Of a stretch of DNA of 64,000 nucleotides, positions 1 to 10,319 are shown in pieces. A program made the translations under genes and the position numbers. Positions within the stretch are counted from its first letter, which is position 1, and every line of letters begins with the position of its first letter. The DNA is from Gillisia sp. GTDB taxonomy: Bacteria; Bacteroidota; Bacteroidia; Flavobacteriales; Flavobacteriaceae. The stretch covers positions 62,001 to 126,000 of the forward strand of contig JAGXIL010000007.1 in the NCBI GenBank assembly GCA_024635655.1, in the 5' to 3' direction. A model generated the notes under the pieces. That model searched no databases and was not told the origin of the DNA. It was given only the letters and a program-made list of their open reading frames with translations.

Positions 1-994
1 GAATGGCCAGAGGAACTATATAAACATATCTTGCTTCAAAGTTTGCCACCAGGGTAGTAAGGAACACCATTAAAAGAATATTGAAGAAAATGAACGTGAT
101 CTTCACATTATTCTCATAAATATCTCTTCTGTATTTCCTTATAAAAAGCAGAAGCATCAATAAAGCCAGGGATACCAGTAAACTGTAACCAAACAGAATC
201 CAGCTGTAACTGGATTGACTCCATAACTGCGATTCATATTCCTGCTTTAGAGAATTGAGAATATCCAGTTTGACCCCTTCAACGATCTCGCCTTTAGAAA
301 TTATAATAGTTCCCCTTTCAATACTTCCCCTGGTGTAGGATATAGCATTAAGTTTACTGTCAAGCTCCTTTTGGGTAAAGGAAGCGTCAAAAGTAACATT
401 GGGTTCAATTACATTGTAAAAAAGTTCAAGAAGTTCAGGTTTAAAATCGGTGAGATTACTACGGTCAATGTTCGTACTTAAGTATTCCGGAATTTCATCC
501 TGCGAAAAGATCCTTCCTAAAGGAATCTCTTCTGCAATATTTCCACGTTTCAAATAAACAGGTTGATCATCTTCCAGTTGATTATCTTCCTGTTGCACTC
601 CATACTCATACACTTCATCAATAACAGATTCAGAAAAATTAACAATGGCACTACCTCTTCTGTTTATTATGCTATCTGAAAAGATTTCGTTGATCTGCTC
701 TTCTGCTTCAGCTTTGACACTTTCAGCAATTGATTGATCGTAATTAAAATAAGCGATATGGTTAGAAATGATCTGATCCTTTTCCCTTACTATTTCATCA
801 TCTGTCTTGAGAATGGCAAAGTCAAAAGGAGCATAAAGATTCTCATACTGCCAGGGCTTCCCCTTAGTGATCTCGTACTTAAATTTCCCTCCTTTGGGCA
901 TTAAGTAAACAATAAGAACTGCGGTGAGAATAAATAAAAAGACCTTGTAGAATAAGGCCTGATTTTTATAAAAATTATTAATAAAGTTATTCAT
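1..994 (-). CDS. 7TM-HD (PgpH/YqfF-type) membrane phosphodiesterase, N-terminal part
   Basis: I translated this leftward frame from the ATG at 994-992; it stays open to the window edge, so only about 331 N-terminal residues are visible. It begins MNNFINNFYKNQ, then has one membrane helix at about residues 14-33, a long polar domain to about residue 265, and the start of a cluster of hydrophobic helices. This is the layout of 7TM-HD proteins: one helix, an extracytoplasmic 7TMR-HDED domain, seven helices, then a cytoplasmic HD domain. Family members such as PgpH hydrolyse cyclic di-AMP. The HD domain lies outside the window, so activity cannot be checked. Family assignment is fairly sure, substrate is inference. 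Confidence 0.75.
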   Translation of the reverse strand, partial: MNNFINNFYKNQALFYKVFLFILTAVLIVYLMPKGGKFKYEITKGKPWQYENLYAPFDFAILKTDDEIVREKDQIISNHIAYFNYDQSIAESVKAEAEEQINEIFSDSIINRRGSAIVNFSESVIDEVYEYGVQQEDNQLEDDQPVYLKRGNIAEEIPLGRIFSQDEIPEYLSTNIDRSNLTDFKPELLELFYNVIEPNVTFDASFTQKELDSKLNAISYTRGSIERGTIIISKGEIVEGVKLDILNSLKQEYESQLWSQSSYSWILFGYSLLVSLALLMLLLFIRKYRRDIYENNVKITFIFFNILLMVFLTTLVANFEARYVYIVPLAI

Positions 995-1050
995 GAACGA
1001 ATTTACTGTTTTCCAAAAGTAAGAAAAAAACATCATGCAGAGGGAAGACC

Positions 1051-1082
1051 TTGGATTCTTCTTTATAAAATCATTAAATTCG
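1051..1082 (+). promoter_or_regulatory. Candidate promoter of the thiolase gene
   Basis: TTG at 1051-1053 is followed after 21 bases by TAAATTCG at 1075-1082, one base off the Bacteroidota -7 consensus TAnnTTTG. It lies 26 bases before the thiolase ATG. This is a pattern match only. Confidence 0.35.
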
Positions 1083-1108
1083 CATAGCAGAAAATAAAAA
1101 AGAGAATC

Positions 1109-2284
1109 ATGAAAGAAGTTGTTATAGTTAGTGCAGCACGAACTCCTATTGGAAGTTTCCTGGGAAGTTTATCTACCGTACCTGCCACAAAATTAGGATC
1201 TATTGCCATAAAAGGGGCTTTAAATAAAATTAATCTGAAACCGGAAATGGTGGATGAAGTGCTTATGGGAAATGTGGTTCAGGCAGGCGTAGGACAGGCA
1301 CCGGCCCGACAAGCTTCATTAGACGCAGGAATACCAGAAACAGTTCCCTGCACTACTGTGAATAAAGTTTGTGCGAGCGGAATGAAAGCTGTGATGCAGG
1401 GCGCCCAATCTATAATGCTTGGCCACTCTCAAATTGTTGTAGCCGGAGGAATGGAAAATATGAGCCTTATTCCACATTATATTCACCTTAGAAGTAGCCA
1501 AAAATTTGGACCTGCAACTATGATAGATGGGATGCAGAGAGATGGTTTGGTAGATGCCTATGATAATAATGCAATGGGTGCCAGCGCAGATCTTTGTGCC
1601 ACTAAATACAATTTCTCACGGGAAGAGCAAGATGCTTACGCCAGGCTATCGTATGAAAGATCTGCAAAAGCCTGGAAAGAGGGAAAATTTGACAACGAAG
1701 TAGTTCCCGTTGAAGTACCACAACGTAAAGGAGATCCCATTATAGTCAAGGAAGACGAAGAGTTCAAAAATGTGAATTTTGAAAAAATGGCAACCTTGCG
1801 TCCGGCCTTTTCCAAAGATGGAACAGTAACCGCCGCTAATGCTTCTACTATAAATGACGGTGCTGCTGCAATAATATTAATGAGCCGGGAAAAAGCTGAG
1901 GAACTTGGTTTAAAAGTTCTGGCAAGTATCAAAGGGTTTGCAGATGCTGCCCAGGAACCAAAATGGTTCACCACTTCACCTGCCAAAGCTTTGCCTAAAG
2001 CTCTTGATAATGCAGGAATAAGTAAAGACGAGGTTGACTTCTTTGAGTTTAACGAAGCTTTTGCTGTAGTTGGTCTGGCAAATATTAAATTATTGGGCTT
2101 AAGTGATAAAAATACTAATGTAAATGGTGGGGCTGTTTCTCTTGGTCATCCTTTGGGATGTTCAGGTGCAAGGATCATCATTACATTACTCAATGTTCTG
2201 GAGCAAAATAGTGCTAAAACCGGGGCAGCAGCAGTTTGCAATGGTGGCGGTGGCGCTTCTGCAATCATTATTCAAAGAGACTAA
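1109..2284 (+). CDS. Thiolase (acetyl-CoA C-acetyltransferase / acyltransferase)
   Basis: A 391-residue thiolase of usual length. It either condenses two acetyl-CoA to acetoacetyl-CoA or cleaves 3-ketoacyl-CoA. The catalytic set is complete: nucleophile Cys88 in NKVCASGMKA, the NEAF motif in the C-terminal half, His347 and Cys351 in GHPLGCSGAR, and Cys377 in the terminal AVCNGGGGAS stretch, matching Cys89/His348/Cys378 of Zoogloea thiolase. The start is well placed at MKEVVIVSAARTPIG. The next gene begins 20 bases after the stop and may be co-transcribed. No beta-oxidation partners are adjacent, so biosynthetic (AtoB/PhaA-like) versus degradative use cannot be settled here. Confidence 0.93.
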   Translation: MKEVVIVSAARTPIGSFLGSLSTVPATKLGSIAIKGALNKINLKPEMVDEVLMGNVVQAGVGQAPARQASLDAGIPETVPCTTVNKVCASGMKAVMQGAQSIMLGHSQIVVAGGMENMSLIPHYIHLRSSQKFGPATMIDGMQRDGLVDAYDNNAMGASADLCATKYNFSREEQDAYARLSYERSAKAWKEGKFDNEVVPVEVPQRKGDPIIVKEDEEFKNVNFEKMATLRPAFSKDGTVTAANASTINDGAAAIILMSREKAEELGLKVLASIKGFADAAQEPKWFTTSPAKALPKALDNAGISKDEVDFFEFNEAFAVVGLANIKLLGLSDKNTNVNGGAVSLGHPLGCSGARIIITLLNVLEQNSAKTGAAAVCNGGGGASAIIIQRD

Positions 2285-2304
2285 GATAACCTGCTTTAAT
2301 ATTG

Positions 2305-3054
2305 ATGCAATACGGAATTTGTAAGCTTAGCATTGTGCCGGTGAGAAATCAACTGGCAGATGCCTCTGAAATGGTTACCCAGATTTTATATGGTGAATAT
2401 TTCAAGATCCTTGAAGAACGGGGAAAATGGAGCAGAATTCGTGTTGCTTTTGATTCTTATGAAGGTTGGGTGAACAATAACCAAATAAGCAAGATTGAGG
2501 AAGAAGTTTATCAGGATCTAAATAGCTATTTAAGGATTTACTCTGGGGATCTTATTGAATTTATATCTGAAAAGGATGGAGATTTATCTGCTATTCCCTT
2601 AGGATCTGTTTTAAATCACGCTTCCAAGAATCAATATGATTTTGAAGGAAATACTATAACGGGTATAAAAGAAAAAGCTAACCTGGTAAATTCTGCAATG
2701 TTATATTTAAACACGCCATATTTATGGGGAGGGAAAACACCCTTTGGAATAGATTCCAGCGGATTAGTACAAATGGTGTATATGCTTAACGGTTACTCTT
2801 TACTTAGAGATGCCGCCCAGCAGGCAAAACAAGGAGAGGCTTTAAGTTTTATTGAGGAATGTGAACCCGGGGACCTGGCCTTTTTTGATGATGCTGAAGG
2901 AAATATTATTCACGTAGGAATTATGATGAGTGATAACTATATCATACACGCTGACGGGAAAGTTAGAATTGACAGGATAGATCATTCCGGAATATTTAAT
3001 GTAGATCTAAAGAAGCATACCTACAAATTAAGGGTCATAAAAAAGATCATTTAA
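2305..3054 (+). CDS. SH3-NlpC/P60 (C40) protein with the catalytic Cys replaced by Ser
   Basis: This 249-residue protein has a bacterial SH3-type domain (about residues 1-65), a middle segment, and an NlpC/P60 fold (about 120-249). The family normally cleaves gamma-glutamyl-diaminopimelate bonds in cell-wall peptides, using a Cys in a GIDCSG motif, a His and a polar third residue. Here the motif reads GIDSSGLVQMVY, so Ser151 (TCC at 2755) sits where Cys is expected. His203 in HVGIM and His215 are kept. No signal peptide is seen, so it would act on peptides in the cytoplasm. A TTG directly before the ATG is an alternative start. It could be an inactive binding protein or use Ser; neither is shown. 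Confidence 0.85.
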   Translation: MQYGICKLSIVPVRNQLADASEMVTQILYGEYFKILEERGKWSRIRVAFDSYEGWVNNNQISKIEEEVYQDLNSYLRIYSGDLIEFISEKDGDLSAIPLGSVLNHASKNQYDFEGNTITGIKEKANLVNSAMLYLNTPYLWGGKTPFGIDSSGLVQMVYMLNGYSLLRDAAQQAKQGEALSFIEECEPGDLAFFDDAEGNIIHVGIMMSDNYIIHADGKVRIDRIDHSGIFNVDLKKHTYKLRVIKKII

Positions 3055-3073
3055 CGCTGAAAATTATAAAATA

Positions 3074-3098
3074 AAAGGCTGCCTAATTGGCAGCCTTT
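3074..3098. terminator. Bidirectional hairpin terminator between convergent genes
   Basis: AAAGGCTGCC (3074-3083) pairs perfectly with GGCAGCCTTT (3089-3098) around a TAATT loop. It is A-rich on the left and T-rich on the right, and sits between the NlpC/P60 gene and the leftward TPR gene, so it can serve both. Confidence 0.8.
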
Positions 3099-3119
3099 CT
3101 GTTTATATTTAATCTTAAT

Positions 3120-4364
3120 TTATTCGGTTCCATCCAATTTAGCTTGGATAGCGTCTCCTTTATCATTTTCTCCTAACTGGTAGTATATATTCATAGTAGT
3201 ACGCATTGCGTCAACGTTTTCCGGATTGTTTTCCACTACATCTTCCAGGTACGGTAAAGCTTCCTTATATAATTCCTTACGTTGTTCAGCAAGTTCATCA
3301 TATTTTTCAGTATCAGCCTTACTCATTCCAAGGCCATTCATTTCCTCAACAATTAAAGCTTCTTTCGCAAGAATTGCTGCAGCTATATTTAAACGCGCAT
3401 CGGTCAAAGAAGGATCCAGTTCTAAAGCTTTTTTATAATATTCCACTGCTTTGTCGGTATCTCCCATTTCAAATGTAGAGACTCCAAGGTTATAATAAAG
3501 TGTAGGATTATTAGGATCTCTCTGTACAATTCCTTCCATTATCTCCTGATACTTATCCTTTTCGCCCATTTGGTAGTACATATCGGCTTCAGATTGCAAA
3601 AGGTCTGCATCATCAGGATTAGCACGTTTAGCATCTTCCATAGCAGCAATTGCTTTATCCTCATCTCCCTGAGAGATGTAGATCAATGCAATATTTTTAG
3701 CAATTTCTCCAGATTTAGAAGGAGATACTCGGTCTTCAGGATTAATATATTCACCAGCTTTAACCATCAAGTCCCTTTGAGCCTCATTCATAACTTCCTC
3801 TTCTCCGGTAGCTTTATTAGTAGCAACAAATTCTGTTTCGCTTCCTACATAACCAAGATCTCTTAAATCTTCATAATACTCCAGAGCACGGTCATAATCC
3901 CTTGCATTAATAGCATTAGACGCGGCAAAGTACAGGTATAAAGTGTCCTGGGGATTTAGGTTATATCCTGCATACAATTTATCTGCTGCCTCAGAATATC
4001 TTTCTTCGTTCTGATCGTCAATGGCGCTTTGAATTAAGGAGTTTGTAACTGCAGATAATCCTTCAGCAGCATCATTAGCACCCAGTTCCTGAGCTTTCTT
4101 ATAAGCTTCGGCCGCAGTCATAAGGTCTTCTGTTGAAACATTTTCACCGCTTCCTAAATAAGCCTGACCCTTGTAGAGGTAAAAGTCTGCTTTCTGCTTG
4201 TCTTTGGCATTTGCCAGATTTGCTTCCGCCTGATCAAGAAGGGTCTTTGCTTCCGCATAGCTTCCTTTATCCACAGCTTTACCTGCATTACGGATTTCTT
4301 TCTTTTGAGCTATAGCTACTACCGTAAACAGTGATAGTGCTATGGTTAAAAACTTAGTTTTCAT
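3120..4364 (-). CDS. Exported tetratricopeptide-repeat protein
   Basis: A 414-residue protein with a signal peptide (MKTKFLTIALSLFTVVAIAQ, cleavage likely near AIA-Q). The rest is helical TPR repeats; the clearest are in the second half, around YYNLGVSTFEMGDTDKAVEYYKKALELDP and the segment after DADLLQSEADMYYQMG. TPRs bind other proteins, and the signal peptide places this one in the periplasm or outer envelope. It follows gyrA on the same strand with only 20 bases between, so it is probably co-transcribed with gyrase, although no functional link is known to me. The partner is unknown. Confidence 0.85.
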   Translation of the reverse strand: MKTKFLTIALSLFTVVAIAQKKEIRNAGKAVDKGSYAEAKTLLDQAEANLANAKDKQKADFYLYKGQAYLGSGENVSTEDLMTAAEAYKKAQELGANDAAEGLSAVTNSLIQSAIDDQNEERYSEAADKLYAGYNLNPQDTLYLYFAASNAINARDYDRALEYYEDLRDLGYVGSETEFVATNKATGEEEVMNEAQRDLMVKAGEYINPEDRVSPSKSGEIAKNIALIYISQGDEDKAIAAMEDAKRANPDDADLLQSEADMYYQMGEKDKYQEIMEGIVQRDPNNPTLYYNLGVSTFEMGDTDKAVEYYKKALELDPSLTDARLNIAAAILAKEALIVEEMNGLGMSKADTEKYDELAEQRKELYKEALPYLEDVVENNPENVDAMRTTMNIYYQLGENDKGDAIQAKLDGTE

Positions 4365-4384
4365 TAATTTTGGTTTTAGATTAT

Positions 4385-6916
4385 TTATTCTTCGCTATCC
4401 TCTGCAATTGTTGTGCCATCTACTATGTCGTCATTGGTACCAGCAGTTTCCGCATCATCCAGATCTATTTCACCATCTTCATCCTGCATCACTTTTGCAA
4501 CAGCAGCTATGGCGTCATTACCTTTAAGATTAATGAGTTTCACCCCTTGTGTGGCTCTTCCCATCACTCTTAAATTCTCAACGCTCATTCTAATTGCCAG
4601 CCCCGATCTATTTATGATCATAAGATCATCACTGTCAGTCACATTTTTAATGGCAACAAGTTCCCCGGTCTTTTCGGTTATGGAAATAGTTTTCACTCCC
4701 TTTCCTCCCCTGTTGGTGATCCTGTAATCCTCGAGACTTGAACGCTTACCATATCCATTTGCTGATACTACCAGAATATTAGCCTGGAAATCATCAACCG
4801 CAATCATTCCTACTACTTCGTCATTTTCATCGGCTAAAGTAATACCTCTTACCCCTGAAGCATTACGTCCCATAGGACGTGTTTTTTCTTCTTCAAAACG
4901 AATCGCTTTTCCACTTTTTATGGCCAACATTACCTGGCTGCTACCGTTGGTAAGTTTGGCTTCTAAAAGTTCATCATCCTCCCTAATGGTAATGGCATTG
5001 ATTCCATTGATACGCGGACGTGAATATTGCTCCAGGGAAGTTTTTTTAACCTGGCCTTTTTTGGTGGCCATAATAACATAATGACTGTTGATATATTCCT
5101 CATCTTTGAGATCCTGAGTACATATAAAAGCATTTACCTTATCGTCCGGCTCAATATTTATTAAATTTTGTATAGCCCTTCCTTTTGAAGTTTTACTTCC
5201 CTCCGGGATCTCATAAACTCTCATCCAGAAGCATTTACCTTTTTGGGTAAAAAACAGCATATACTGGTGATTGGTTCCTGCAAACAGATATTCCAGGAAA
5301 TCTTCATTTCTTGTAGTAGAACCTTTCTGGCCAACTCCACCCCTATTTTGGGTCTTGTATTCATTAAGAGAAGTTCTTTTAATATAACCTGCATGTGAAA
5401 TGGTAATTACCACCTGCTCATCAGGGATCATATCTTCAATACTTAAATCTCCACCGGCATATTCAATGATGGAGCGTCGCGAATCGCCATACTTATCTTT
5501 AATTTCCTGTAATTCATCTTTAATAACCTGCATTCTGCGGTCTTTATTCTCCAGGATATCCTTTAGATCTTCAATTGTTTTTAAGATATCATCATACTCA
5601 GCGCGAAGTTTGTCTTGCTCCAGCCCTGTAAGTTGTCTCAATCGCATCTCTACGATCGCCTTGGCTTGAATTTCTGAAAGTGAGAACCGCTCAATTAATT
5701 TACCCCTTGCCTCTTCAGCATTTCCTGAAGATCTTATCAAGGCTATTACTTCATCGATATTATCTGATGCTATTATTAACCCTTCCAGGATATGCGCTCT
5801 TTCTTCTGCTTTCCTTAACTCGTAAGTTGTTCTTCTTACTACCACTTCATGTCGATGTTCCACAAAATGGAAGATCATATCTTTGAGATTAAGCATCTCA
5901 GGGCGGCCTTTTACCAGGGCAATATTGTTTACACTGAAGCTTGTTTGAAGGGCTGTGTGCTTATATAAAGTATTGAGAACAATATTTGGAATTGCGTCTC
6001 TCTTTAATATATAGACAATACGCATTCCATTCCTGTCAGATTCATCCCTTATAGAAGTGATCCCCTCGATCTTTTTATCATTGACAAGATCTGCAGTTTT
6101 TTTGATCATATCGGCCTTGTTGACCTGGTATGGAATTTCAGTTACAATGATACACTCCTTGCCCTGCACTTCTTCCAAACTGGATTTGGCACGAACAACA
6201 ATACGGCCCCTTCCGGTTTTAAAGGCTTCCCGTACGCCATCATAACCATAAATGGTACCTCCGGTTGGAAAATCGGGAGCTTTAATATGTGTTATTAACT
6301 CATCAATTTCTATGTCGTTGTTTTCAATATAAGCTACGGTTCCGTCAATTACTTCTGCAAGGTTATGAGGTGGCATATTGGTGGCCATTCCCACTGCAAT
6401 TCCACTTGCTCCATTTATAAGAAGGTTGGGCACTCTTGTAGGTAACACAGTGGGCTCTTCCAAGGTATCATCAAAGTTCAACCTGAAATCTACCGTTTCC
6501 TTATCAATATCTGCCAGCATATCCTCGGCGATCTTTCTCATTCTCGCTTCAGTATAACGCATAGCCGCCGGGCTGTCTCCATCTACAGATCCAAAGTTCC
6601 CCTGCCCGTCTACCAGCATATATCGCAGGCTCCATTCCTGAGCCATCCTAACCATTGTGTCGTAAACTGAAGTATCCCCGTGAGGATGATATTTACCTAA
6701 TACTTCCCCAACGATCCTTGCAGATTTCTTGTGGGCCGTATTTGATCGTATCCCTAATTCGTGCATCCCGAATAAAACCCGTCTGTGTACCGGTTTTAAT
6801 CCATCACGCACATCAGGCAGCGCACGTGACACAATGACCGACATCGAATAATCGATGTAAGCCGATTTCATTTCATCTTCAATGTTGATAGGAATTAATT
6901 TTTCTCCTTCAGCCAT
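4385..6916 (-). CDS. gyrA: DNA gyrase subunit A
   Basis: An 843-residue GyrA that breaks and rejoins DNA for ATP-driven negative supercoiling with GyrB. The winged-helix/tower part holds Tyr121 in MRYTEARM, which links to DNA. The quinolone region reads [19 protein letters not shown], with Thr82 at the place of E. coli Ser83. The C-terminal beta-pinwheel contains a GyrA-box-like NRGGKGVKT and the tail is acidic. This box separates it from the ParC at 26.5-29.2 kb. gyrB is not in the window. A TPR gene follows 20 bases downstream; clpC diverges upstream across 285 bases. Confidence 0.97.
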   Translation of the reverse strand: MAEGEKLIPINIEDEMKSAYIDYSMSVIVSRALPDVRDGLKPVHRRVLFGMHELGIRSNTAHKKSARIVGEVLGKYHPHGDTSVYDTMVRMAQEWSLRYMLVDGQGNFGSVDGDSPAAMRYTEARMRKIAEDMLADIDKETVDFRLNFDDTLEEPTVLPTRVPNLLINGASGIAVGMATNMPPHNLAEVIDGTVAYIENNDIEIDELITHIKAPDFPTGGTIYGYDGVREAFKTGRGRIVVRAKSSLEEVQGKECIIVTEIPYQVNKADMIKKTADLVNDKKIEGITSIRDESDRNGMRIVYILKRDAIPNIVLNTLYKHTALQTSFSVNNIALVKGRPEMLNLKDMIFHFVEHRHEVVVRRTTYELRKAEERAHILEGLIIASDNIDEVIALIRSSGNAEEARGKLIERFSLSEIQAKAIVEMRLRQLTGLEQDKLRAEYDDILKTIEDLKDILENKDRRMQVIKDELQEIKDKYGDSRRSIIEYAGGDLSIEDMIPDEQVVITISHAGYIKRTSLNEYKTQNRGGVGQKGSTTRNEDFLEYLFAGTNHQYMLFFTQKGKCFWMRVYEIPEGSKTSKGRAIQNLINIEPDDKVNAFICTQDLKDEEYINSHYVIMATKKGQVKKTSLEQYSRPRINGINAITIREDDELLEAKLTNGSSQVMLAIKSGKAIRFEEEKTRPMGRNASGVRGITLADENDEVVGMIAVDDFQANILVVSANGYGKRSSLEDYRITNRGGKGVKTISITEKTGELVAIKNVTDSDDLMIINRSGLAIRMSVENLRVMGRATQGVKLINLKGNDAIAAVAKVMQDEDGEIDLDDAETAGTNDDIVDGTTIAEDSEE

Positions 6917-7053
6917 ATTATCAGTTTATTTTAGTTCAAAAATCTAACGTGCCAATTTACGCTTTTTGCCAATGTTTTACGGGGGAAATCCCCATGTTTT
7001 CCCAAATTTTATTAACAAAAATTTAGGCAGCCTTGGTTAATAAGTTAGTTACC

Positions 7054-7082
7054 TTGAATTTTGATTATTGCAAGTAATTTTG
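7054..7082 (+). promoter_or_regulatory. Candidate clpC promoter
   Basis: TTG at 7054-7056 and TAATTTTG at 7075-7082, 18 bases apart, fit the Bacteroidota pattern TTG-N(17-23)-TAnnTTTG. They lie about 120 bases before the clpC ATG. I saw no CtsR- or CIRCE-like operator nearby. Confidence 0.45.
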
Positions 7083-7201
7083 TCAATTAGCTAACGACAT
7101 ATCAACTGTGGTTTACTCCAGCAGAGTTATCCGCTAAAATAAAAGGTACAATTTTTGAAACCTTTTAGCTGAATAAAAAAACAAAGAGAAAGGAAATAAA
7201 G

Positions 7202-9748
7202 ATGGATGATAATTTTTCACCCAAAGTAAAAGATGTCATTGCCTATAGCAAAGAGGAAGCTTTGAGGCTTGGGCATGACTTCATTGGAACTGAACATTTG
7301 ATGCTTGGGTTACTCCGCGACGGAGACGGCAAAGCTATTAATATATTAAACGCTCTTGATATTGATTTGAGTCATTTAAGACGTAAAGTAGAGATTTTAA
7401 GCCCTGCAAATCCTGCAGCAACCGGAGTTTCAAATGAGAAGAAAAACCTGCATTTAACGCGGCAGGCAGAACGTGCTTTAAAAACAACCTTTTTAGAAGC
7501 AAAACTTTTTCAAAGTTCTTCAATTAATACAGCACATTTACTACTGTGTATATTAAGGAATGAGAACGATCCTACCACAAAACTTTTAAATAAGCTGAAG
7601 GTAGATTATGACGGAGTTAAAGATCAATTTAAGTATATGATAACGAACGAAGATGATTTTCTGGAAGCTCCCAGAGCTGAATCATTCTCTGATGAAGATA
7701 ATACCGATGATGCTACAAAGGACAACCCTTTTAGCAGTTCAACAGGTAAGTCTACCAAAAAATCCAAAACCCCGGTTTTAGATAATTTTGGAAGAGACCT
7801 TACTGCGATGGCCGAGATCGATAAACTGGATCCTGTTGTAGGAAGAGAGAAGGAAATTGAGAGAGTGAGCCAGATCCTGAGCAGACGGAAAAAAAATAAC
7901 CCACTATTAATTGGAGAACCCGGAGTTGGTAAATCTGCAATTGCTGAAGGTCTTGCCCTTCGTATTGTAAAGCGAAAGGTTTCCAGAATATTGTTTGACA
8001 AGCGTGTTGTAACTCTTGATCTTGCCAGCCTTGTTGCGGGTACGAAGTACAGAGGACAATTTGAAGAACGTATGAAGGCGGTTATGAATGAACTTGAAAA
8101 AAATGATGATATCATTTTATTTATAGACGAAATTCATACCATAGTTGGCGCCGGTGGCGCTACCGGTAGTCTTGATGCGAGCAATATGTTCAAACCTGCA
8201 CTTGCAAGAGGGGAAATACAATGTATTGGTGCCACTACGCTGGATGAATACCGGCAATATATTGAAAAGGACGGAGCCCTGGAAAGAAGATTCCAGAAGG
8301 TTATAGTTGAACCTACAACGGTAGATGAAACTCTTGAAATTCTTAATAACATTAAGAACAAATATGAAGAGCATCACAATGTATCTTATACACAGGAAGC
8401 AATTGACGCTTGTGTGAAGCTTACTAACAGGTATATGACAGACAGGTTCCTGCCGGATAAGGCAATTGATGCCCTTGACGAATCCGGAGCCAGAGTACAT
8501 ATTACCAACATTGAGGTGCCTAAGCAAATTCTTGATCTGGAACAGAAGCTTGAAGAAGTTCGTGAGAGTAAGAATGCAGTGGTTAAGAAGCAGAAATACG
8601 AAGAAGCGGCTAAATTGCGGGATGATGAGAAGAATTTTGAAAAGCAACTTGCTATAGCCCAGGAAAAGTGGGAAGAAGAGTCTAAAAAACACAGAGAAAC
8701 AGTAACTGAGGATCACGTTGCTGATGTAGTCTCTATGATGACGGGAGTTCCTGTAAACCGAATTGCTCAAACTGAGATTAATAAACTGGCAGAACTTCCT
8801 GTTAGGATTAAAGGAAAAGTTATTGGGCAGGATGAAGCTGTCAATAAGGTTGTGAAAGCAATACAGCGTAACCGGGCAGGGTTAAAAGATCCAAATAAGC
8901 CTATTGGTTCTTTTATATTCCTGGGACAAACCGGAGTTGGTAAAACTCAGCTTGCGAAGATCCTTGCCAAGGAATTATTTGATAATGAAGACACGCTCAT
9001 TAGAATTGATATGAGTGAGTATATGGAGAAGTTTGCTGTTTCCCGACTTATTGGAGCACCTCCGGGATATATTGGATATGAGGAAGGTGGACAATTGACT
9101 GAAAAAGTGAGAAGGAAGCCATATGCAGTTCTGTTACTTGATGAAGTTGAAAAAGCCCATCCCGATGTGTTTAATATGTTGCTGCAGGTACTTGACGATG
9201 GTTATTTAACAGATAGTCTGGGCCGTAAGATCGACTTCAGGAATACCATTATAATCATGACCTCTAATATTGGGTCTAGAAAATTAAAGGATTTTGGACA
9301 GGGTGTTGGATTTGGGACAGCTGCAAAGCGCTCACAGATCGACGCAAATACCAGAAGCGTAATTGAAAGTGCTCTTAAAAAAGCTTTTGCTCCTGAATTC
9401 CTGAACAGGATTGATGATGTAGTGATCTTTAATTCTCTTGAAAGAGAAGATATCCACAAGATAATTGATATTGAACTGCAGAAACTTTATGACCGCATTG
9501 GGCTTATTGGTTACAACCTTAAGCTAAGTGAAAAAGCTAAGGATTATATTGCAGAGAAAGGTTTTGACAGAGATTATGGAGCAAGACCATTGAACCGGGC
9601 TATTCAGAAATACATTGAAGATGCTCTTGCAGAAGAGATCATTACCTCTAATTTAACTGAAGGAGATAAGATCTTTATGGATCTTGATGAATCGAAAGAT
9701 AAGCTTACCGTGGAGATTGAAAAAGCCGAGAAAGAAACAGAATCATAA
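7202..9748 (+). CDS. clpC: ClpC-type AAA+ unfoldase (ATP-binding subunit of Clp protease)
   Basis: An 848-residue HSP100 unfoldase that threads substrates into ClpP. Order of parts: two Clp-N repeats (about 1-145), an acidic linker, AAA-1 with Walker [10 protein letters not shown] (Lys244), a middle region with a UVR-like segment (near [20 protein letters not shown]) that marks ClpC rather than ClpB, AAA-2 with Walker [10 protein letters not shown] (Lys581), and a D2-small domain. A VGF tripeptide in [11 protein letters not shown] fits the ClpP-docking loop. The region upstream is divergent to gyrA, and a strong terminator follows, so it is probably transcribed alone. clpP and adaptor genes are not adjacent. 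Confidence 0.95.
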   Translation: MDDNFSPKVKDVIAYSKEEALRLGHDFIGTEHLMLGLLRDGDGKAINILNALDIDLSHLRRKVEILSPANPAATGVSNEKKNLHLTRQAERALKTTFLEAKLFQSSSINTAHLLLCILRNENDPTTKLLNKLKVDYDGVKDQFKYMITNEDDFLEAPRAESFSDEDNTDDATKDNPFSSSTGKSTKKSKTPVLDNFGRDLTAMAEIDKLDPVVGREKEIERVSQILSRRKKNNPLLIGEPGVGKSAIAEGLALRIVKRKVSRILFDKRVVTLDLASLVAGTKYRGQFEERMKAVMNELEKNDDIILFIDEIHTIVGAGGATGSLDASNMFKPALARGEIQCIGATTLDEYRQYIEKDGALERRFQKVIVEPTTVDETLEILNNIKNKYEEHHNVSYTQEAIDACVKLTNRYMTDRFLPDKAIDALDESGARVHITNIEVPKQILDLEQKLEEVRESKNAVVKKQKYEEAAKLRDDEKNFEKQLAIAQEKWEEESKKHRETVTEDHVADVVSMMTGVPVNRIAQTEINKLAELPVRIKGKVIGQDEAVNKVVKAIQRNRAGLKDPNKPIGSFIFLGQTGVGKTQLAKILAKELFDNEDTLIRIDMSEYMEKFAVSRLIGAPPGYIGYEEGGQLTEKVRRKPYAVLLLDEVEKAHPDVFNMLLQVLDDGYLTDSLGRKIDFRNTIIIMTSNIGSRKLKDFGQGVGFGTAAKRSQIDANTRSVIESALKKAFAPEFLNRIDDVVIFNSLEREDIHKIIDIELQKLYDRIGLIGYNLKLSEKAKDYIAEKGFDRDYGARPLNRAIQKYIEDALAEEIITSNLTEGDKIFMDLDESKDKLTVEIEKAEKETES

Positions 9749-9767
9749 GTTTTTAGAAGAAGTATTG

Positions 9768-9808
9768 AAAAAATGCCTTTAGAAGATAAATTTCTAGAGG
9801 CATTTTTT
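9768..9808 (+). terminator. Rho-independent terminator of clpC
   Basis: AAAAAATGCCTTTAGAA (9768-9784) pairs with TTCTAGAGGCATTTTTT (9792-9808) with a single G-T wobble, followed by further T residues. Confidence 0.85.
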
Positions 9809-9935
9809 TTCTGCCATTTTGTATGACGTTGCAAAAGGATTTGATGCTAAATAATACCCTATTACAATTGAATAATAATGCTTTTCCCTTGGAATTTTAA
9901 TCATACATTTGCCACTTAAAATTCACTTTGCGTTT

Positions 9936-10319
9936 ATGATAAAACCTGTTTTGGAATTGGAATTTGGAAGGGTTTGGTTTTTGGAGAACATATTAATAGC
10001 TGAACTAGATGAAGGTATTTTATTTGATGTAGAAAACAACAGAAAACTACTTGAAATTGGAAGTGAAACATTCCGGGACCAGCCTTACGGGTATATCTCA
10101 AACCGAAAAAATTCCTATGCCGTAAACCCAATGGTTTACATTGAATCTGCAAACGCACCATATTTAAGAGCAATAGCGGTTGTATCCAAAAGTGATATCT
10201 GTAAACAAAATGCAGTTTTAGAGCGGCAATTCTATAAAGAAAACAATCATTTTGAGGTGTTTTCGGAATTGGAAGAAGCTATAGATTGGATGAAAAGCCA
10301 TTTAAGAGAGCAGATTTAA
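9936..10319 (+). CDS. Small STAS/SpoIIAA-like domain protein of unknown function
   Basis: A 127-residue soluble protein starting at the ATG at 9936; an upstream in-frame TTG at 9909 is less likely. The pattern of short strands and helices, with LEFGRVWFLENILIAELDEGI early and a C-terminal EELEEAIDWMKSHL-like helix, resembles the STAS/SpoIIAA fold of small flavobacterial proteins. I cannot name a binding partner or substrate. Its TAA overlaps the hutH TAA by 4 bases, the two genes being convergent with no room for a terminator, so antisense interference at the 3' ends is possible. The fold is a tentative inference. Confidence 0.6.
   Translation: MIKPVLELEFGRVWFLENILIAELDEGILFDVENNRKLLEIGSETFRDQPYGYISNRKNSYAVNPMVYIESANAPYLRAIAVVSKSDICKQNAVLERQFYKENNHFEVFSELEEAIDWMKSHLREQI

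Noticed and set aside
7624-8115. Leftward open frame of about 163 codons inside clpC
   Set aside because: A shadow of the ClpC AAA-1 region with unlikely composition.
8117-8770. Leftward open frame of about 217 codons inside clpC
   Set aside because: It lies wholly within the conserved ClpC reading frame and its translation has no recognisable domain.
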